Assembly: GCF_023051145.1 (NCBI RefSeq)
Contig: NZ_JALKFS010000005.1
Coordinates: 744,001 to 808,000 of the forward strand
Length of the DNA stretch: 64,000 nt
Direction of reading: 5' to 3'
Source of the DNA: Williamsia sp. DF01-3
GTDB lineage: Bacteria; Actinomycetota; Actinomycetes; Mycobacteriales; Mycobacteriaceae
Each line of letters starts with the position of its first letter. Positions within the stretch are counted from its first letter, which is position 1. A model generated the notes under the pieces. That model was not told where the DNA came from, made no database searches, and saw nothing but the letters and a program-made list of their open reading frames with translations. Both the position numbers and the translations under genes were made by a program. Shown piece after piece: positions 16,771 to 26,886 of this stretch.

Positions 16771-17652
16771 ATGGGAGGCATTCCATCTGAGGTGATGCAA
16801 CACGAGCTGAGCCTGATTTGGCAGGACGTCTTCACCTGGCTCAGCTGGAGCATTGTGGCTGTGATGTTGGTAATCGCCGGCCGGATGTGCATTCAGCAGC
16901 GGACACCGTTTTACGTCATTGCGTGTCTCGCTGCCGGGGTCGCTGCCTTCGGTGAGCCGTTATACGATGTTGCGTTCGACCTGTGGTTCTACGACGTTCA
17001 TGACGGTAGGTCAGGCGCAATGTATTCGCATTTCTCAGCGTTCGGCATTGTTCAACCGAACTGGACTCACAGCGGTTACATCATCCTTTACGCGAGCGCG
17101 TGTCTCTACGCCGGCAGACGAATGTACGAAGGCCGGCTTGGCCGTAGGGGTATATTCCTCGTCTGGGCCGCCGAGATTGTCACCTCATGCGTGTTTGAAA
17201 TAATAGGTACTGGCACGGGCGTTTACACATACTACGGGGAGCATGTGCTCAGAATATGGGAGTACCCGTTGGTGATCGGTGTTCTTGAAGGCACTCAGGT
17301 CGTGTTGTTCACCGTGTTGGCCGTGCAGCTCTGGCGGCGGGTCTCAACTGCGTGGGGGCTTCTGAGTCTCTTCGTGCTGTTCCCGATGACCATGTTCGGG
17401 GCAAACTTCGGGCTGGGCGCCCCGATCATCGTTGCCCTTCATCTCGACGGCGGTGCGACTGCCTGGATCGTGTGGACAGCAACATTGTTGACGGGAGCGC
17501 TATGTGTGATCGCGGTCAATGGTGCTGCCAAGTTCTTGCCAGATCCGCCAGGCGGGCACACAGCGGACCAAGCGTCCTCATCAGACTCGTCCGCCGATTC
17601 GATACCGGACAACGCAGAAGGTGTGATTGCCGTTGGTCGCGCCGCCGTATAG
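16771..17652 (+). CDS. Seven-helix membrane protein of unknown function
   Basis: ATG 16771 is preceded by AAGGAGACGTC. The 293-residue protein has about seven hydrophobic segments and a hydrophilic Ser/Asp-rich tail. Notable polar motifs lie between helices: EPLYDVAFDLWFYD, QPNWTHSGY and EYPLVIGVLEGTQ. The general plan, with aromatic-acidic loops and paired helices, resembles AveC-like and related cyclase-like membrane proteins, and a clear AveC-family gene occurs at 34973, but I see no direct homology strong enough to name it. It is intact, although surrounded by transposase remnants between the two IS copies. Confidence 0.7.
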   Translation: MGGIPSEVMQHELSLIWQDVFTWLSWSIVAVMLVIAGRMCIQQRTPFYVIACLAAGVAAFGEPLYDVAFDLWFYDVHDGRSGAMYSHFSAFGIVQPNWTHSGYIILYASACLYAGRRMYEGRLGRRGIFLVWAAEIVTSCVFEIIGTGTGVYTYYGEHVLRIWEYPLVIGVLEGTQVVLFTVLAVQLWRRVSTAWGLLSLFVLFPMTMFGANFGLGAPIIVALHLDGGATAWIVWTATLLTGALCVIAVNGAAKFLPDPPGGHTADQASSSDSSADSIPDNAEGVIAVGRAAV

Positions 17653-17689
17653 GGCGTATCTCGTGGGTCCGCCCCGTGGTCGTCTGGGT

Positions 17690-18180
17690 GACCGGGGTCG
17701 GCCTGCAGGCGGAGCGGGCAAGCCCAACAGCCGAGGGCGGATTTCGACATGAGGAGGCTTTCTCGATTCGCCGCAGCCGGTGATAGGAATCGACCACCGA
17801 ATTGTGGTGTCGGAGAGCTGGTATTGGCCAAGGTTCGGGCCTTGTTTTCGAAGTCGCCGTTCACGATTTTGGTGGCACCTTTGAGCGCATGGCTGAGTCA
17901 ACACGAGCCGATCCGGTGGGGTCGATCTGGATTATCCCTGTGCCACTTGCCGATCAGGTAGGGAACGATCGGAATCTTGTCACCGAGGATGAACGAGAGG
18001 CCGGCGGTGATGTGCGGCTCCAGACGGCGTTCTTTGGAGAATCCAGGTTCGCAGAAGCCGTCAGCGTTGTCGGTCTCGAAGTAGAGCGTGGCGACGCCGT
18101 AGAGGGCACAGCGTGGCCGGGCCAAGGCCGGCATGCGCTGCGTATGGCGCCGCGAGGTTTCCATCTGCCTCGCCCTGCGT
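17690..18180 (-). pseudogene. IS1634-family transposase remnant
   Basis: Pieces in three minus-strand frames match the order of an IS1634-type transposase: ALYGVATLYFETDNADGF, GFSKERRLEPH, then directly AGLSFILGDKIPIVPYLIGKW, VNGDFENKARTLAN and VDSYHRLRRIEKA, MSKSAL. The jump from LEPH to AGLSFILGD indicates an internal deletion of the central catalytic part, and frame changes separate the rest. It is a non-functional relic. Confidence 0.6.
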
Positions 18181-18569
18181 GTCAGGGGAGTTGAGTCCAG
18201 CGGTTCATAACAACCCCGTCTGATGCGGGCGAGGTACGGAAGGCAACAGAGCTTGTGCTCATGTTGATCAGCGAATGGCGCAAGCACCGCGACGCGGGCG
18301 TTCTCGAGGGCAAAGGCTCACGCGCTCACGCGCTCTTGAAGAGTCTCTCCGAGAACGCGGATTCGGGCGACAAGAACAACAAACGATGGTCGTCGCCTAC
18401 GATGACCTGCTTGGCGTCAGGGTCAGCACCCGGACCGCGAGCGTGTTGACCGGGATGGTTCGCTCGACCGCGGCACGACGCCACGTGGCCGCGGCTGCGC
18501 CACCGCCGCAGATTTACGCAGCGCACCGACCCAGTCAACTAACTCGACCTCACCGAACATCTACGTATC
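18181..18569. other. Unassigned region between transposase remnants
   Basis: Frames here are short and show no family I recognise. It probably holds further eroded mobile-element DNA. No RNA gene or clear regulatory site is seen. Confidence 0.4.
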
Positions 18570-19414
18570 CTGCAGGTCCTCAACAGTGACCGGTTCGCTG
18601 ATCAGGTGCCGTTGTAGATCTACGCCCAGCTCCTCGACGAAGGCACCTACCTGTGCTCGGTATCCACAATGTATCGGGTGCTGGGCGAGAACAAGCAGGT
18701 CAAAGACCGGCGACGACAAGCACGGCATCGAGCCAGAGCCTGCCCGGAGTTGGTTGGGACCGCCCCGCGGCAGGTGTACTCGTGGGACATCACCACACTT
18801 GCCGGCCCGGTCAAAGGCCAGTACTTCGACGCCTACGTCATGATCGACATCTACTCCCGCTACATCGTCGGAGTGCACGTCCACAACCACGAATCAGGGG
18901 TGCTGGCAGAGGAATTGATGGAACACATCTTCAACGTTCACGGCATCCCACAAGTTGTTCACGCCGACCGCGGGGCATCGATGACCAGCAACACCGTGGC
19001 AACGCTATGCGCTGACCTCGAGGTCACCCGAAGCCACTCACGGCCGAGGGTATCGAACGACAATCCGTATTCAGAATCACTGTTCAAGCCCTCAAATACG
19101 GTCCAACCTTCACAGAACGATTCCAATCACTGAGTCATGCAGGGGATTTCATGGACCAGTTCACGCAGTGGTACAACCACAAACACCGGCACAGCGGGAT
19201 CGGCCTACATACCCCCGCCGATATCTACTACGGTTTGGCCGACGACAAAGCCGCACAGCGCCGAGCCGTGCTCGAAAACGCACGTGCCCAGCATCCATAC
19301 CGATTCAGCACAGCCCGGGTAGCACCGAGAATTCTTGCGCTACCGGACGCCGCCTGGATCAATCAGCCCGCCGACCAACCTGACACCGACACGGAGACCA
19401 TGACCGCCACCTAA
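18570..19414 (+). pseudogene. IS3-type transposase OrfB remnant (second, unrelated IS)
   Basis: The frame NSDRFADQVPL-stop-IYAQLLDEGTYLCSVSTMYRVLGEN has an internal TAG at 18615. It continues with QVYSWDITTLAGP, VMIDIYSRYIVG, VHADRGASMTS and RSHSRPRVSNDNPYSESLFK, the DDE domain of a different IS3 subgroup. A one-base loss near 19088 (AAGGCC to AAGCC) shifts the frame; the remainder (DQFTQWYNHKHRHSGIGLHTPADIYYG) reads to 19414. Two disabling lesions mark it as dead. Confidence 0.8.
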
Positions 19415-19529
19415 CACTAAACACCCGCTGGACTCGGACACCTTGACAAGTTCCGCCTGTCGCCGCCCAGTTGAGCAACGCTACAGCGACGTTCCCGGCT
19501 CTCCAGGCCCTAAGGCAAATCGAATTGGA

Positions 19530-19661
19530 TCGACCAACGTGCTCGACGTACCGATGGTGCAGCCAGAGGACACCACCGATACGGTTTTCCTTGTCTCTGA
19601 CCAGGCCAAGTGGATCACCGGTACCGAGACCAAAGCGGACGCCGGGTTCAGTCTTAAGTAG
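19530..19661 (+). pseudogene. C-terminal fragment of a short-chain dehydrogenase
   Basis: The last 44 residues before the stop read VQPEDTTDTVFLVSDQAKW then ITGTETKADAGFSLK, which is the C-terminal pattern of classical SDRs (ASDEARYVTG..VDAGF). Nothing upstream of it matches an SDR. It is a scrap left by rearrangement beside IS copy 2, and resembles the SDRs of the catabolic region further right. Confidence 0.6.
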
Positions 19662-19838
19662 GCCGCGACTGCCAATCAGGCGCGGTTGCAGCTCGACTAT
19701 CCCTATCGCGATGCACAATTACAATCTAGTTACCTATGTCGGTACTGTTCTTGCTAATGGCGTGTCCCCGGTAGATGAGTCCACGAGGTTTTAGAGTCTT
19801 TGTTGCCCCGACCTGGGGTTGGAAGGACGATGAACATC

Positions 19839-20120
19839 ATGGCTGGACGGAAACGGCACTCCGCGGAGCAGATCGTGCGCAAGTTGCGCCAGGGCGACGA
19901 GCTGGAGGCGGCCGGAAAGACCTCTGAGGAGATCGCTGCCGAACTCGAGGTGTCGGTGGCAACGCTGTTCAACTGGCGCCGCCAGTACGGCGGTATGGAC
20001 ACCGACGCGGCCAAGGAGCTCAAAGAGCTCCGCGAGCAGAACAGCCGACTCAAACGTCTGCTCGCCGACGCCGAGCTCGAGAAGGACGCGCTGCGTGAGG
20101 TGGCCAAGGGAAAATTCTGA
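19839..20120 (+). CDS. IS3-family transposase OrfA, copy 2
   Basis: Identical to the OrfA of copy 1, including the HTH segment (TSEEIAAELEVSVATLFNWRRQ) and the G GGA AAA slippery site, here at 20108-20114. Confidence 0.88.
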   Translation: MAGRKRHSAEQIVRKLRQGDELEAAGKTSEEIAAELEVSVATLFNWRRQYGGMDTDAAKELKELREQNSRLKRLLADAELEKDALREVAKGKF

Positions 20121-20149
20121 GCCCAGCTGCCAAACGCCGCGCCGTCGAC

Positions 20150-20983
20150 ATGCTCGTGGAAACACTGGGCGTGTCGAAGCGGTTGGCGTGCAAAGCTGTT
20201 GGGCTTGCCCGCTCTACCTACAGTCGTACCCCGATCGCGCAAACCACAGCCGACCCGGACGCCGAACTGCGTGGCTGGTTGCGCACATACGCCACCAAAC
20301 ACCCGCTGCACGGGTTCCGGCGGGCCTGGGCGGCGTTGCGCTTCGACGAGCACCGTGAGGTGAACAAGAAGAAAGTGCACCGCCTCTGGAAGGAAGAAGG
20401 CCTGCAGGTCCGCATCCACCATCCCCGCAAACGGGCCGGCCAATCCTCGGTTCCATTCGTGGACGCAGATGCACCGAAGGTGGTGTGGGCACTGGACTTT
20501 CAGTTCGATTCCACCATCGACGGCAAAGCGGTCAAGATCGCGTCGATGATCGACGAACACACCCGACTGTCGGTCCTGAACATCGTCGAGCGATCGATCA
20601 CGAGCGACCGGTTGGTCGTCGAGCTGGGCAAAGCGTTCGCGCTGTGGGGTGGGCCGCCGCAAGTGCTGCGAATGGACAACGGACCGGAGTTCATTTCCCA
20701 TGCGCTGCAACAGTTCTGCGACAAGAAGGTAGGTATCTCTTACATCCCTCCGGGCACGCCGTGGAACAACGGGCACATCGAATCGTTCAACAATCGCCTA
20801 CGGAAGGAATGCCTGAACCGCAACCACTGGACCAACCTGCTCGAGGCACGCGTGGTCATCGAAGACTTCAAAGACGACCATAACCACCGACACCGGCACT
20901 CATCGCTCGGCTACCGAACACCGGCCGAGTATGCTGCCCAATGCACCCACCGGCATCATCCCGTGGAATGCGAGATCGACTAA
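20150..20983 (+). CDS. IS3-family transposase OrfB, copy 2
   Basis: Identical to OrfB of copy 1, with all DDE residues intact (ALDFQFD, RMDNGPEF, GHIESFNN). Produced as an OrfAB fusion through the -1 slippery site or alone. Confidence 0.9.
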   Translation: MLVETLGVSKRLACKAVGLARSTYSRTPIAQTTADPDAELRGWLRTYATKHPLHGFRRAWAALRFDEHREVNKKKVHRLWKEEGLQVRIHHPRKRAGQSSVPFVDADAPKVVWALDFQFDSTIDGKAVKIASMIDEHTRLSVLNIVERSITSDRLVVELGKAFALWGGPPQVLRMDNGPEFISHALQQFCDKKVGISYIPPGTPWNNGHIESFNNRLRKECLNRNHWTNLLEARVVIEDFKDDHNHRHRHSSLGYRTPAEYAAQCTHRHHPVECEID

Positions 20984-21102
20984 TTACCCGTGGCTCTACA
21001 ACCACGTGGCCCGACTATCGGGGACCTGCCACTAACAGTGGCCGTCTCCCGACCGAATGGTCGCAATAAGACTGGCTCAGTTCCCGCAGATTGGACCGAT
21101 TG

Positions 21103-21621
21103 ATGAAAGCTCCGCGCTCTATGGCTCGAGACAGATCGGATAGTGCAGGTGTGGCCCTACTGCTCCGCGTCGCAGTGGGCGGAACAATGTTGGCGCACGG
21201 GCTGACGCACGCTAGGTCCCTCGCAGGAACGGCCGGCTGGTTCGAATCGATCGGTTTTCGGCAGCCCAGAGCGCAGGCCCGAGCCAGCGCAGTCGTCGAG
21301 ATGGGCGCGGGTGCGGCGATTCTCGCCGGGGCTGCCACACCCGTGGCTGCGGCCGCTGTGGTCGGCACCATGGCGGTGGCCGCTCGTTCGGTTCACCTGT
21401 CGAACGGGTTCTTTATCACGGCAGAGGGATGGGAATATGTCGCGAATATGGCCGTCGGAGCGGTAGCGCTTGCGGGCGTAGGTCCCGGCCCCTGGAGCGT
21501 AGACAAAGCACTTGGGCTGGAACAAAAGTTCAGCGGCAACAGCGTGGCGACCCTGACGGCCGGTGTGGGGATCGCAGCTGCCGCTGGACAGTTGGCGCTG
21601 TTCTACCGACCTTCCAAATAA
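21103..21621 (+). CDS. DoxX-family membrane protein
   Basis: About 172 residues with four hydrophobic helices: ALLLRVAVGGTMLAHGLTHARSL (first DoxX motif), VVEMGAGAAILAGAATPVAA, WEYVANMAVGAVALAGVGPGPWSVDKALGL (the conserved G-P-G-x-x-S-x-D loop) and a C-terminal helix. DoxX-like proteins sit in the membrane and some work with thiol or sulfur redox systems. Starts at 21091 (TTG), 21103 or 21121 are all possible. It begins 72 bp after IS copy 2 and could be driven from it. Confidence 0.8.
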   Translation: MKAPRSMARDRSDSAGVALLLRVAVGGTMLAHGLTHARSLAGTAGWFESIGFRQPRAQARASAVVEMGAGAAILAGAATPVAAAAVVGTMAVAARSVHLSNGFFITAEGWEYVANMAVGAVALAGVGPGPWSVDKALGLEQKFSGNSVATLTAGVGIAAAAGQLALFYRPSK

Positions 21622-22399
21622 GCTCAGGTATGGCTAGTCGCGGAAGCAGAACATCGTGCCTGTTCTATTGCCGACGACGGGGACCGATATGTCAGGGGAT
21701 TGACGATGGTCGATGTCACCGATCCGGCCGCTGTGGCAGCCGACGGGTGGTCGCCACCTGATCCCACAGCTGTCGTGGTTGAGGCGGCGTCCTCGGTACC
21801 GACAGCGCAGGCCGGTGGCTCGAGCGCGGGAGACCCTTTGGGTCCGCCCTTCTGATAATGAACGTCTTGCGTTCTGGGTCGGCCCCCGGTAGCACACCCC
21901 CGGTGGATTGATCACCGAGTCGCTGGCCTACTCGAGCTCGCCGGCCGAGGCCGAGTTCGGTAGGTGCCTGTTGGCCCAGGGCCCGCGGCGTCGTCACGAG
22001 CAGGATGATGCAGTGCTGTTGTCTCGCAATGGTTGAGCCTCGACATCTCGTCAACCGCCCGAACGTTACAACGCATTCAGTAATGCGCTGCGCGCCGAGT
22101 CAATTGATGTCTGACGGTGGCCCTGGCGGACCCGTCGGTCGAGTCGGTGAAACTGAATGGCCGGGGCCGGTCGTTTGTAGCGGTGGTGATATGTCGAAGT
22201 TCGGGACGTTCTCTGATCCGGCCGCCGCCCACCTCGCCTGTACGCGGCACAGCCCGGCCTTACTCCTTGACGCCCTGACTCGTCGATTGGGAGCGAGTTG
22301 CCGGACTGATGTTCATGGCGCTGTTCTGGGCAGTGGGATGGAGATGCGACCGACTTCCCCGACGGGTATGGCCCCGCCGCCTTGCTATCGTCAGATCTG
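21622..22399. other. Intergenic 778 bp with one possible 49-aa reading frame
   Basis: I can support no firm gene. A plus-strand frame at 21706-21855 (ATG, 49 codons, ending GDPLGPPF) has a plausible amino-acid mix but no known domain; it may be a small protein or the tail of a lost gene. The rest has no family-like frame. Confidence 0.4.
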
Positions 22400-23610
22400 C
22401 TACAGCACAGCGGATTTTATCTTAAGGTCGATGATTTGCTCCTCGGTGAGGCCAAGTTCGGTGAGGACGATGTCGGTGTGTTCGCCGTGGGTGGGGGCGC
22501 GGTGTACTTGCAGGGGTGTTTCATTGAATTGGACTGGGCTGGCGGCGAGGGCGAATTCGTTGTTGTTGGTGTCGGTGGTGCGGGGTAAGTAGCCGTTGGC
22601 GATTGCTTGGGGGTCGCTGTGGACCTCGAGGGGGGTGCGGAGAATGTCCCACACGCCATCGAAGCCGTCGAACGCCTCTTCCCAGTGTTTGAGTGGTTCG
22701 GATTCGAAGGCGCCGCGGAGTTCGGCGACACAGTCGGTCCGGTTCTGGAAGCGTGCTACGGCAGTGGCGTAGCGTTCGTCGTCGGTGAGGTCGGGGCGGC
22801 CGAGTCGGGTGCAGAACTCTGCCCAGAAGCGATCGGACTGGAGTAGCACAAAGCTGATGAACCGGCCGTCTTGGGTTTTGTAGATGTTGGCCACCGGGTT
22901 GGGCATGGAGCTGAGGTCGAATCTGGGGATGTCGGTGCCGAGGACGCCGGCACCGACGATGTCGGGCCCTAGTTGCCAGATAGCCGCGTTCAGAAGCGAG
23001 ACGTCCACGACGGAACCCTCTCCGGTTCGGAAGCGTTTCACCAGCGCTGCGGCGATGCCGGCGGCGATGGCCAGGCCGCCGTAGGAGTCGCCGAAGGCGG
23101 GCCGTTGCACGGGGGGTAGTCGCCGTTGCCGGCTGCGTAGGCTTCGGCGATGCCGCCGCGGGACCAGTATGCAGCGAGGTCGAAGCCGCCTTGTTCGGCG
23201 AGGTCGCCTTTGGTGCCGTAGCCGTGGCCTCGGGCGTAGATTATCTGGGGGTTGCGGGCTCGTATTGCGTCGACGTCGACTCCCATGCGCGCGCGGGAGT
23301 CGGGAAGCAGGTTGGTGACGAAGACGTCTGCATTTTCGACCAGTTTCATCAGCACTTCGAGTCCTTCGGGCGTTGCGGTGTCGATGCCGACGCTACGTTT
23401 GCCGCGGTTGGGTTGTTCGATGAAATGATTGACTCCGCCGGCGCCGGTGACCACACCGGAACTGATCAGTCCGCGCTGGGGGTCTCCGGTTTCAGGGTGT
23501 TCGATCTTGATCACGTCGGCGCCCCAGTCGGCCAGCACTGCTCCGGCCGCGGGTACGAATGTCCAGGCGGCGAGTTCGACCACACGGATGCCTTCGAGAA
23601 CGTCGTTCAT
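22400..23610 (-). pseudogene. CaiB/BaiF-family CoA-transferase, frameshifted in a C run at 23111-23116
   Basis: The N-terminal part from ATG 23610 reads as a class III CoA-transferase: GIRVVELAAWTFVPAAGAVLADWGADVIKIEHPETGDP, NRGKRSVGIDT and IIYARGHGYG. At the run of six Cs the sequence jumps frame, and QRPAFGDSYGGLAIAAGIAAALVKR.. continues to 22400 (total about 403 residues, normal for the family). Seven Cs would restore one frame. Such enzymes move CoA between acids in catabolism of steroids and other substrates. The active-site Asp region lies in the first part. It could be intact if the run is misread. Confidence 0.8.
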
Positions 23611-23943
23611 GTCATTTCCTTTCGCGCCGTGGTTGTCCGGCGTATGTGTTTGGTATGGCCGTGTCCTGCCGGGGCCTCACTTGGCGCTCTGCGTCCGTTC
23701 CGATCTCTCATTGCGCAGGTCGGACGATCCGGCGCCGCCAGTGTATAGCCCGAACGTCATATTATTTAGCTGATTCCGTTAAATCGGACATTCTTCTGTT
23801 ATCGGCAGTAGGGCCGGGTCGGCACCTTGCGAGGTCTGTCAGTAACGTCCGAGAAGTCATCACGGATCGGCTGATGGTGGTGAGTAGAGGGTCGTCCGGA
23901 CGCGCGACCCCGGTGCGGATGCCAGTTACACGGTGGAGGGTTG
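23611..23943. other. Divergent promoter region, 333 bp
   Basis: Lies between two genes reading outward, so both promoters must be here. It holds an AT-rich box ATTATTTAGCTGATTCC near 23760, similar to part of the motif before the gene at 30937. No gene is seen. Confidence 0.4.
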
Positions 23944-24753
23944 ATGAAGGACCCGAAGTCGGCGGTGATGCCCCATTCGGTGGAACGCAGGTTCGGGGTG
24001 GAGATCGTCCAGGCCGATCACGACACGGGAGACACGGTCCTGACGATGAACCTCGACGATCTCCTCGACCCGGTGACCGGAACACGCTCGCTGGGACCTG
24101 CGGCGCTGCTGCTCGACGGCTCCGGCGGCTTGAACAATCACCTGATCAGGCCTCCGGACATGTGGTCGCTGACCAGTGAGTTGTCGATGGACCTGGACCG
24201 CACGGCGATGACCGGCGACGGTGAAGTGGTTGCCTCGGCACGGTCGATCAGCCGCGATCCGAGGTAAGCGCTGTCGCTGACCACATTCCGCATCGCGCGA
24301 CAGAAATCGGAACCGGGCTGGTCCGGTCCTTCTTCATCCCTGCAGACGGCGTCGACTCCGATCGCCCCCACGACCCCGTGCACATCACCCGAGGAGACAA
24401 CGCTCATGGAACGGGTGTCGGTGCGACCGGAGGCCGATGCGGACGGCTGGACCCTGACACCTCTAGCGGACCCGATACTGAACAACGACTTGGCGATGGT
24501 GCACGGCGGTGTGGTCGCCCCTGCGACTAAAGTGGTCGCGCACGGGTCTTTGCATATGGCCCACCACGTTTCGGACTCCAAGTACACCGGCAGCATGCGA
24601 GTCAACTATCTGCGTCCGATGCGGGTCGGCGGGTCGACGCGATACACCGCGAGCCCTGTCCAGATCGGGCGCGGCACGGCGGTGATGGACAGCGTGGCCG
24701 TCGGCGACGATGGACGAACATCAGCGGTCGCCCGCGTCACCAGCTACCTCTGA
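23944..24753 (+). pseudogene. Double-hotdog PaaI-like acyl-CoA thioesterase, disrupted between its halves
   Basis: ATG 23944 opens a domain with LDDLLDPVTGTRSLGPAALL, DGSGGLNNHL and SLTSELSMDL, the first hotdog of a two-domain thioesterase-like protein, which stops at 24267. The next 140 bp make sense only in another frame (GTGLVRSFFIPADGVD..), and from ATG 24406 the first frame resumes with a second hotdog (NNDLAMVHGGVVAPATK, GSMRVNYLRPMRVG). At least two indels, the first explained by one missing G at about 24263, break a single gene. Alternatively two separate proteins are made. Confidence 0.6.
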
Positions 24754-25137
24754 CCGATCGAGCGATCCGCAGTCAGCGCCACGCCGCTGTGAGCGGCAAC
24801 GCGAGTACTACGATCGCAGGGCGAACGACCCGGCGGACCGATGGGCCAGCAGCGGGTGGCGTACCTGACAGATGATCCCGGCATGCCCGACTTCTCGCGT
24901 GCCCCGATTCTGCACCGGGCCGATGTATTGGCGACGAAGTTCGGCGTGGACGCCGAGGAGCTGATCGCCGGGCAATGCGGCCCTGTCTTCTCGACATTCC
25001 ACGGAGAATCTCCCTCGTTCGGTTGACTAGTGGAGAATAACGTTCTCGGCATGAGTGGTCTACGTTCTCGATGCACATCGTCCAGATTCCTGCCGTTGTG
25101 CGCGCCGAGCGGGTTGTGACCTCGGCCGGCGGATGGG
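24754..25137. other. Intergenic 384 bp with one possible 61-aa frame
   Basis: A plus-strand frame at 24841-25026 (ATG, 61 codons) has the sequence type TDDPGMPDFSRAPILHRAD..ELIAGQCGPVF and a natural-looking composition, but no known family and no strong ribosome-binding site. It may be the tail of a decayed gene. Nothing else is apparent. Confidence 0.35.
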
Positions 25138-25749
25138 TCACTGTTCGCTGAATCCGTTGCGTACCAGCGTGAAGGCATCAACCAATAGTCGTTCTGGCCG
25201 GGGCTCGTCGGATGCGGCCCATACGGTCATCGCGGTCCAGCCCGCACTGAGAAGGCTCTGTGTCAGCAGCTTGGTGTACAGGCCATCGGCACCGTGCCGG
25301 GTGCGCTCGGTGATGAAGCGGGCGACCACCGACTCCCACGGGGCGAACCGCGCCGATCCGAGTGGCCAGCCCTCGGCGGATTCGCCGATGATCCTGACCT
25401 GGGTGCGCAAGAGGTCGACCTCGGAGTCGTCGTAGGCGAGCATTGCCGGAAGCTCGGTGCACAGGACGGACACGGCGTCGGCAGAGCCCGGAGCTTGCTG
25501 CAATCGTGCGGTAAGTGCCGACACCTCGTCGTCCGAACGATCCCAGACGATGTCCACCTTGGAGGCAAAGTATCGCAGCAGAGTGGTGCGGCCGATGTCG
25601 CAGGCATCGGCGATCTCGGCCATGGTGACTGCGTCGTAACCGCGTTCGGCGAAAAGGCGCAAGCCGACAGCCGCGATCGCGGTCTTGTCGGTTACGCGCG
25701 GCCGCCCACCCCGATTGCGTTGTCCCAAGTCAGGCATCTGTCCTTCCAT
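25138..25749 (-). CDS. TetR-family regulator
   Basis: A 203-residue protein with an N-terminal HTH (AAVGLRLFAERGYDAVTMAEIADACDIGRTTLLRYFASK) and a variable ligand-binding C-terminus. It is divergent from the mycofactocin-type SDR at 25969, which it may repress. Ligand unknown; the acyl-CoA-rich surroundings suggest an acyl-CoA or the parent substrate. Confidence 0.88.
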   Translation of the reverse strand: MEGQMPDLGQRNRGGRPRVTDKTAIAAVGLRLFAERGYDAVTMAEIADACDIGRTTLLRYFASKVDIVWDRSDDEVSALTARLQQAPGSADAVSVLCTELPAMLAYDDSEVDLLRTQVRIIGESAEGWPLGSARFAPWESVVARFITERTRHGADGLYTKLLTQSLLSAGWTAMTVWAASDEPRPERLLVDAFTLVRNGFSEQ

Positions 25750-25968
25750 GTGGTGGACGATACTATGAACGGGTGGTTGTGGACCTCAGTGCCAAAATGT
25801 AGCGTGAGTGGCGCGGAGCACAACCCGGCGGCATATCTAGGCGCGCGAGCGGAGGACGTAGATGTCGGCGGCGCAATCGATTCCGGCCGGTCACGTAGAG
25901 CCGATCACGAACCGATTCGGCGGTTGTTCCTCAGAGTTCGTTTGTCAAAAATCAGCGAGGAGAAGATC

Positions 25969-26832
25969 ATGACGGGACGAGTTGAGGGCAAGGTTGCTTT
26001 CATCACCGGAGCGGCGCGTGGGCAGGGTCGCAGCCATGCGGTGCGGTTGGCTGAGGAGGGTGCCGACATCATTGCGGTGGACATCTGTGAGCAGATCGAG
26101 TCCAATCCGTATCCTCTTGCCTCTGAGGCGGATCTGGCGGAGACGGCTGCTTTGGTGGAGAAGTTGGATCGCCGGATCGTGACGGTGAAGGCTGATGTGC
26201 GGGATCGGGGTCAGCTCAGGTCTGCGTTGGATGAGGGGCTGGCGGCGTTGGGGCATGTGGATGTGGTGGTAGCCAATGCGGGGATTCTGCCGATGTCGAT
26301 GGGTGATCCGCACGCGTCGGATTTCATCGATGCGGTGGATGTCGACCTTCTCGGAGTGATGAATGCGGTGGCGGTGGCCTTACCGCATTTGGGCCGTAAT
26401 GGGTCGGTGATCATCACCGGATCGACTGCCGCGATGCTGCCGAACACGACGGACAACCCGAACATGGGGCCTGGGTCGGCTGGTTATGGCTGGGCGAAGA
26501 AGACGTTGATGGGGTACGCCGAGCAACTCGCTTTGCAGTTGGCTCCGGAGTTCATCCGAGTCAATGTGATACATCCGACCAATGTGAACACGCATTTGTT
26601 GCACAACGATGGTTTGTACAGTGTGTTCCGGCCGGATCTGGAGAATCCGACCCGTGAGGATGTTGAGCCGGCGTTCACGATGTTCCAGGCGATGCCGATC
26701 CCGTATGTCGAGCCTGTGGACATCTCCAATGCGGTGTTGTTCTTCGCCTCGGACGAGTCTAGGTATGTCACCGGGCAGCAGTTGCGGGTTGATGCCGGAT
26801 CACTTCTGAAGGTGCCAGGCGGCCCAGCCTAG
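25969..26832 (+). CDS. Mycofactocin-coupled SDR family oxidoreductase
   Basis: A 287-residue classical SDR. ATG 25969 follows GCGAGGAGAAGATC; the frame upstream is shadow. It shows TGAARGQGRSHAVRLAEEGADIIAVDI, NAGI, ITGSTAAM, the YGWAKKTL catalytic Tyr/Lys and the C-terminal ASDESRYVTG. The GQGRSHAV..DICEQIESNPYPLAS pattern with an insert after beta-2 is the signature of the group whose tightly held NAD is thought to be reoxidised by mycofactocin. Such enzymes oxidise alcohols such as carveol. The following thioesterase may be co-transcribed. Confidence 0.87.
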   Translation: MTGRVEGKVAFITGAARGQGRSHAVRLAEEGADIIAVDICEQIESNPYPLASEADLAETAALVEKLDRRIVTVKADVRDRGQLRSALDEGLAALGHVDVVVANAGILPMSMGDPHASDFIDAVDVDLLGVMNAVAVALPHLGRNGSVIITGSTAAMLPNTTDNPNMGPGSAGYGWAKKTLMGYAEQLALQLAPEFIRVNVIHPTNVNTHLLHNDGLYSVFRPDLENPTREDVEPAFTMFQAMPIPYVEPVDISNAVLFFASDESRYVTGQQLRVDAGSLLKVPGGPA

Positions 26833-26886
26833 GCGGTCCCTGATATAGATGGCTGATCTGACCGATCAACAGGGACGGGTACCGCA

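Larger units (their letters stand above)
19758..21031 (+). mobile_element. IS3-family insertion sequence, copy 2
   Basis: This is a full-length duplicate of the element at 14331-15604, in the same orientation, with identical translations in every frame. It is flanked by a 4-bp direct repeat CTAA (19754-19757 and 21032-21035), consistent with a recent simple insertion. With copy 1 it brackets 4.15 kb in a composite-transposon-like layout. Confidence 0.93.

Noticed and set aside
9848-22000. A second copy of the tRNA-Arg 3' end as attR
   Set aside because: I searched by eye for TTCGAATCCC followed by the acceptor end and found none.
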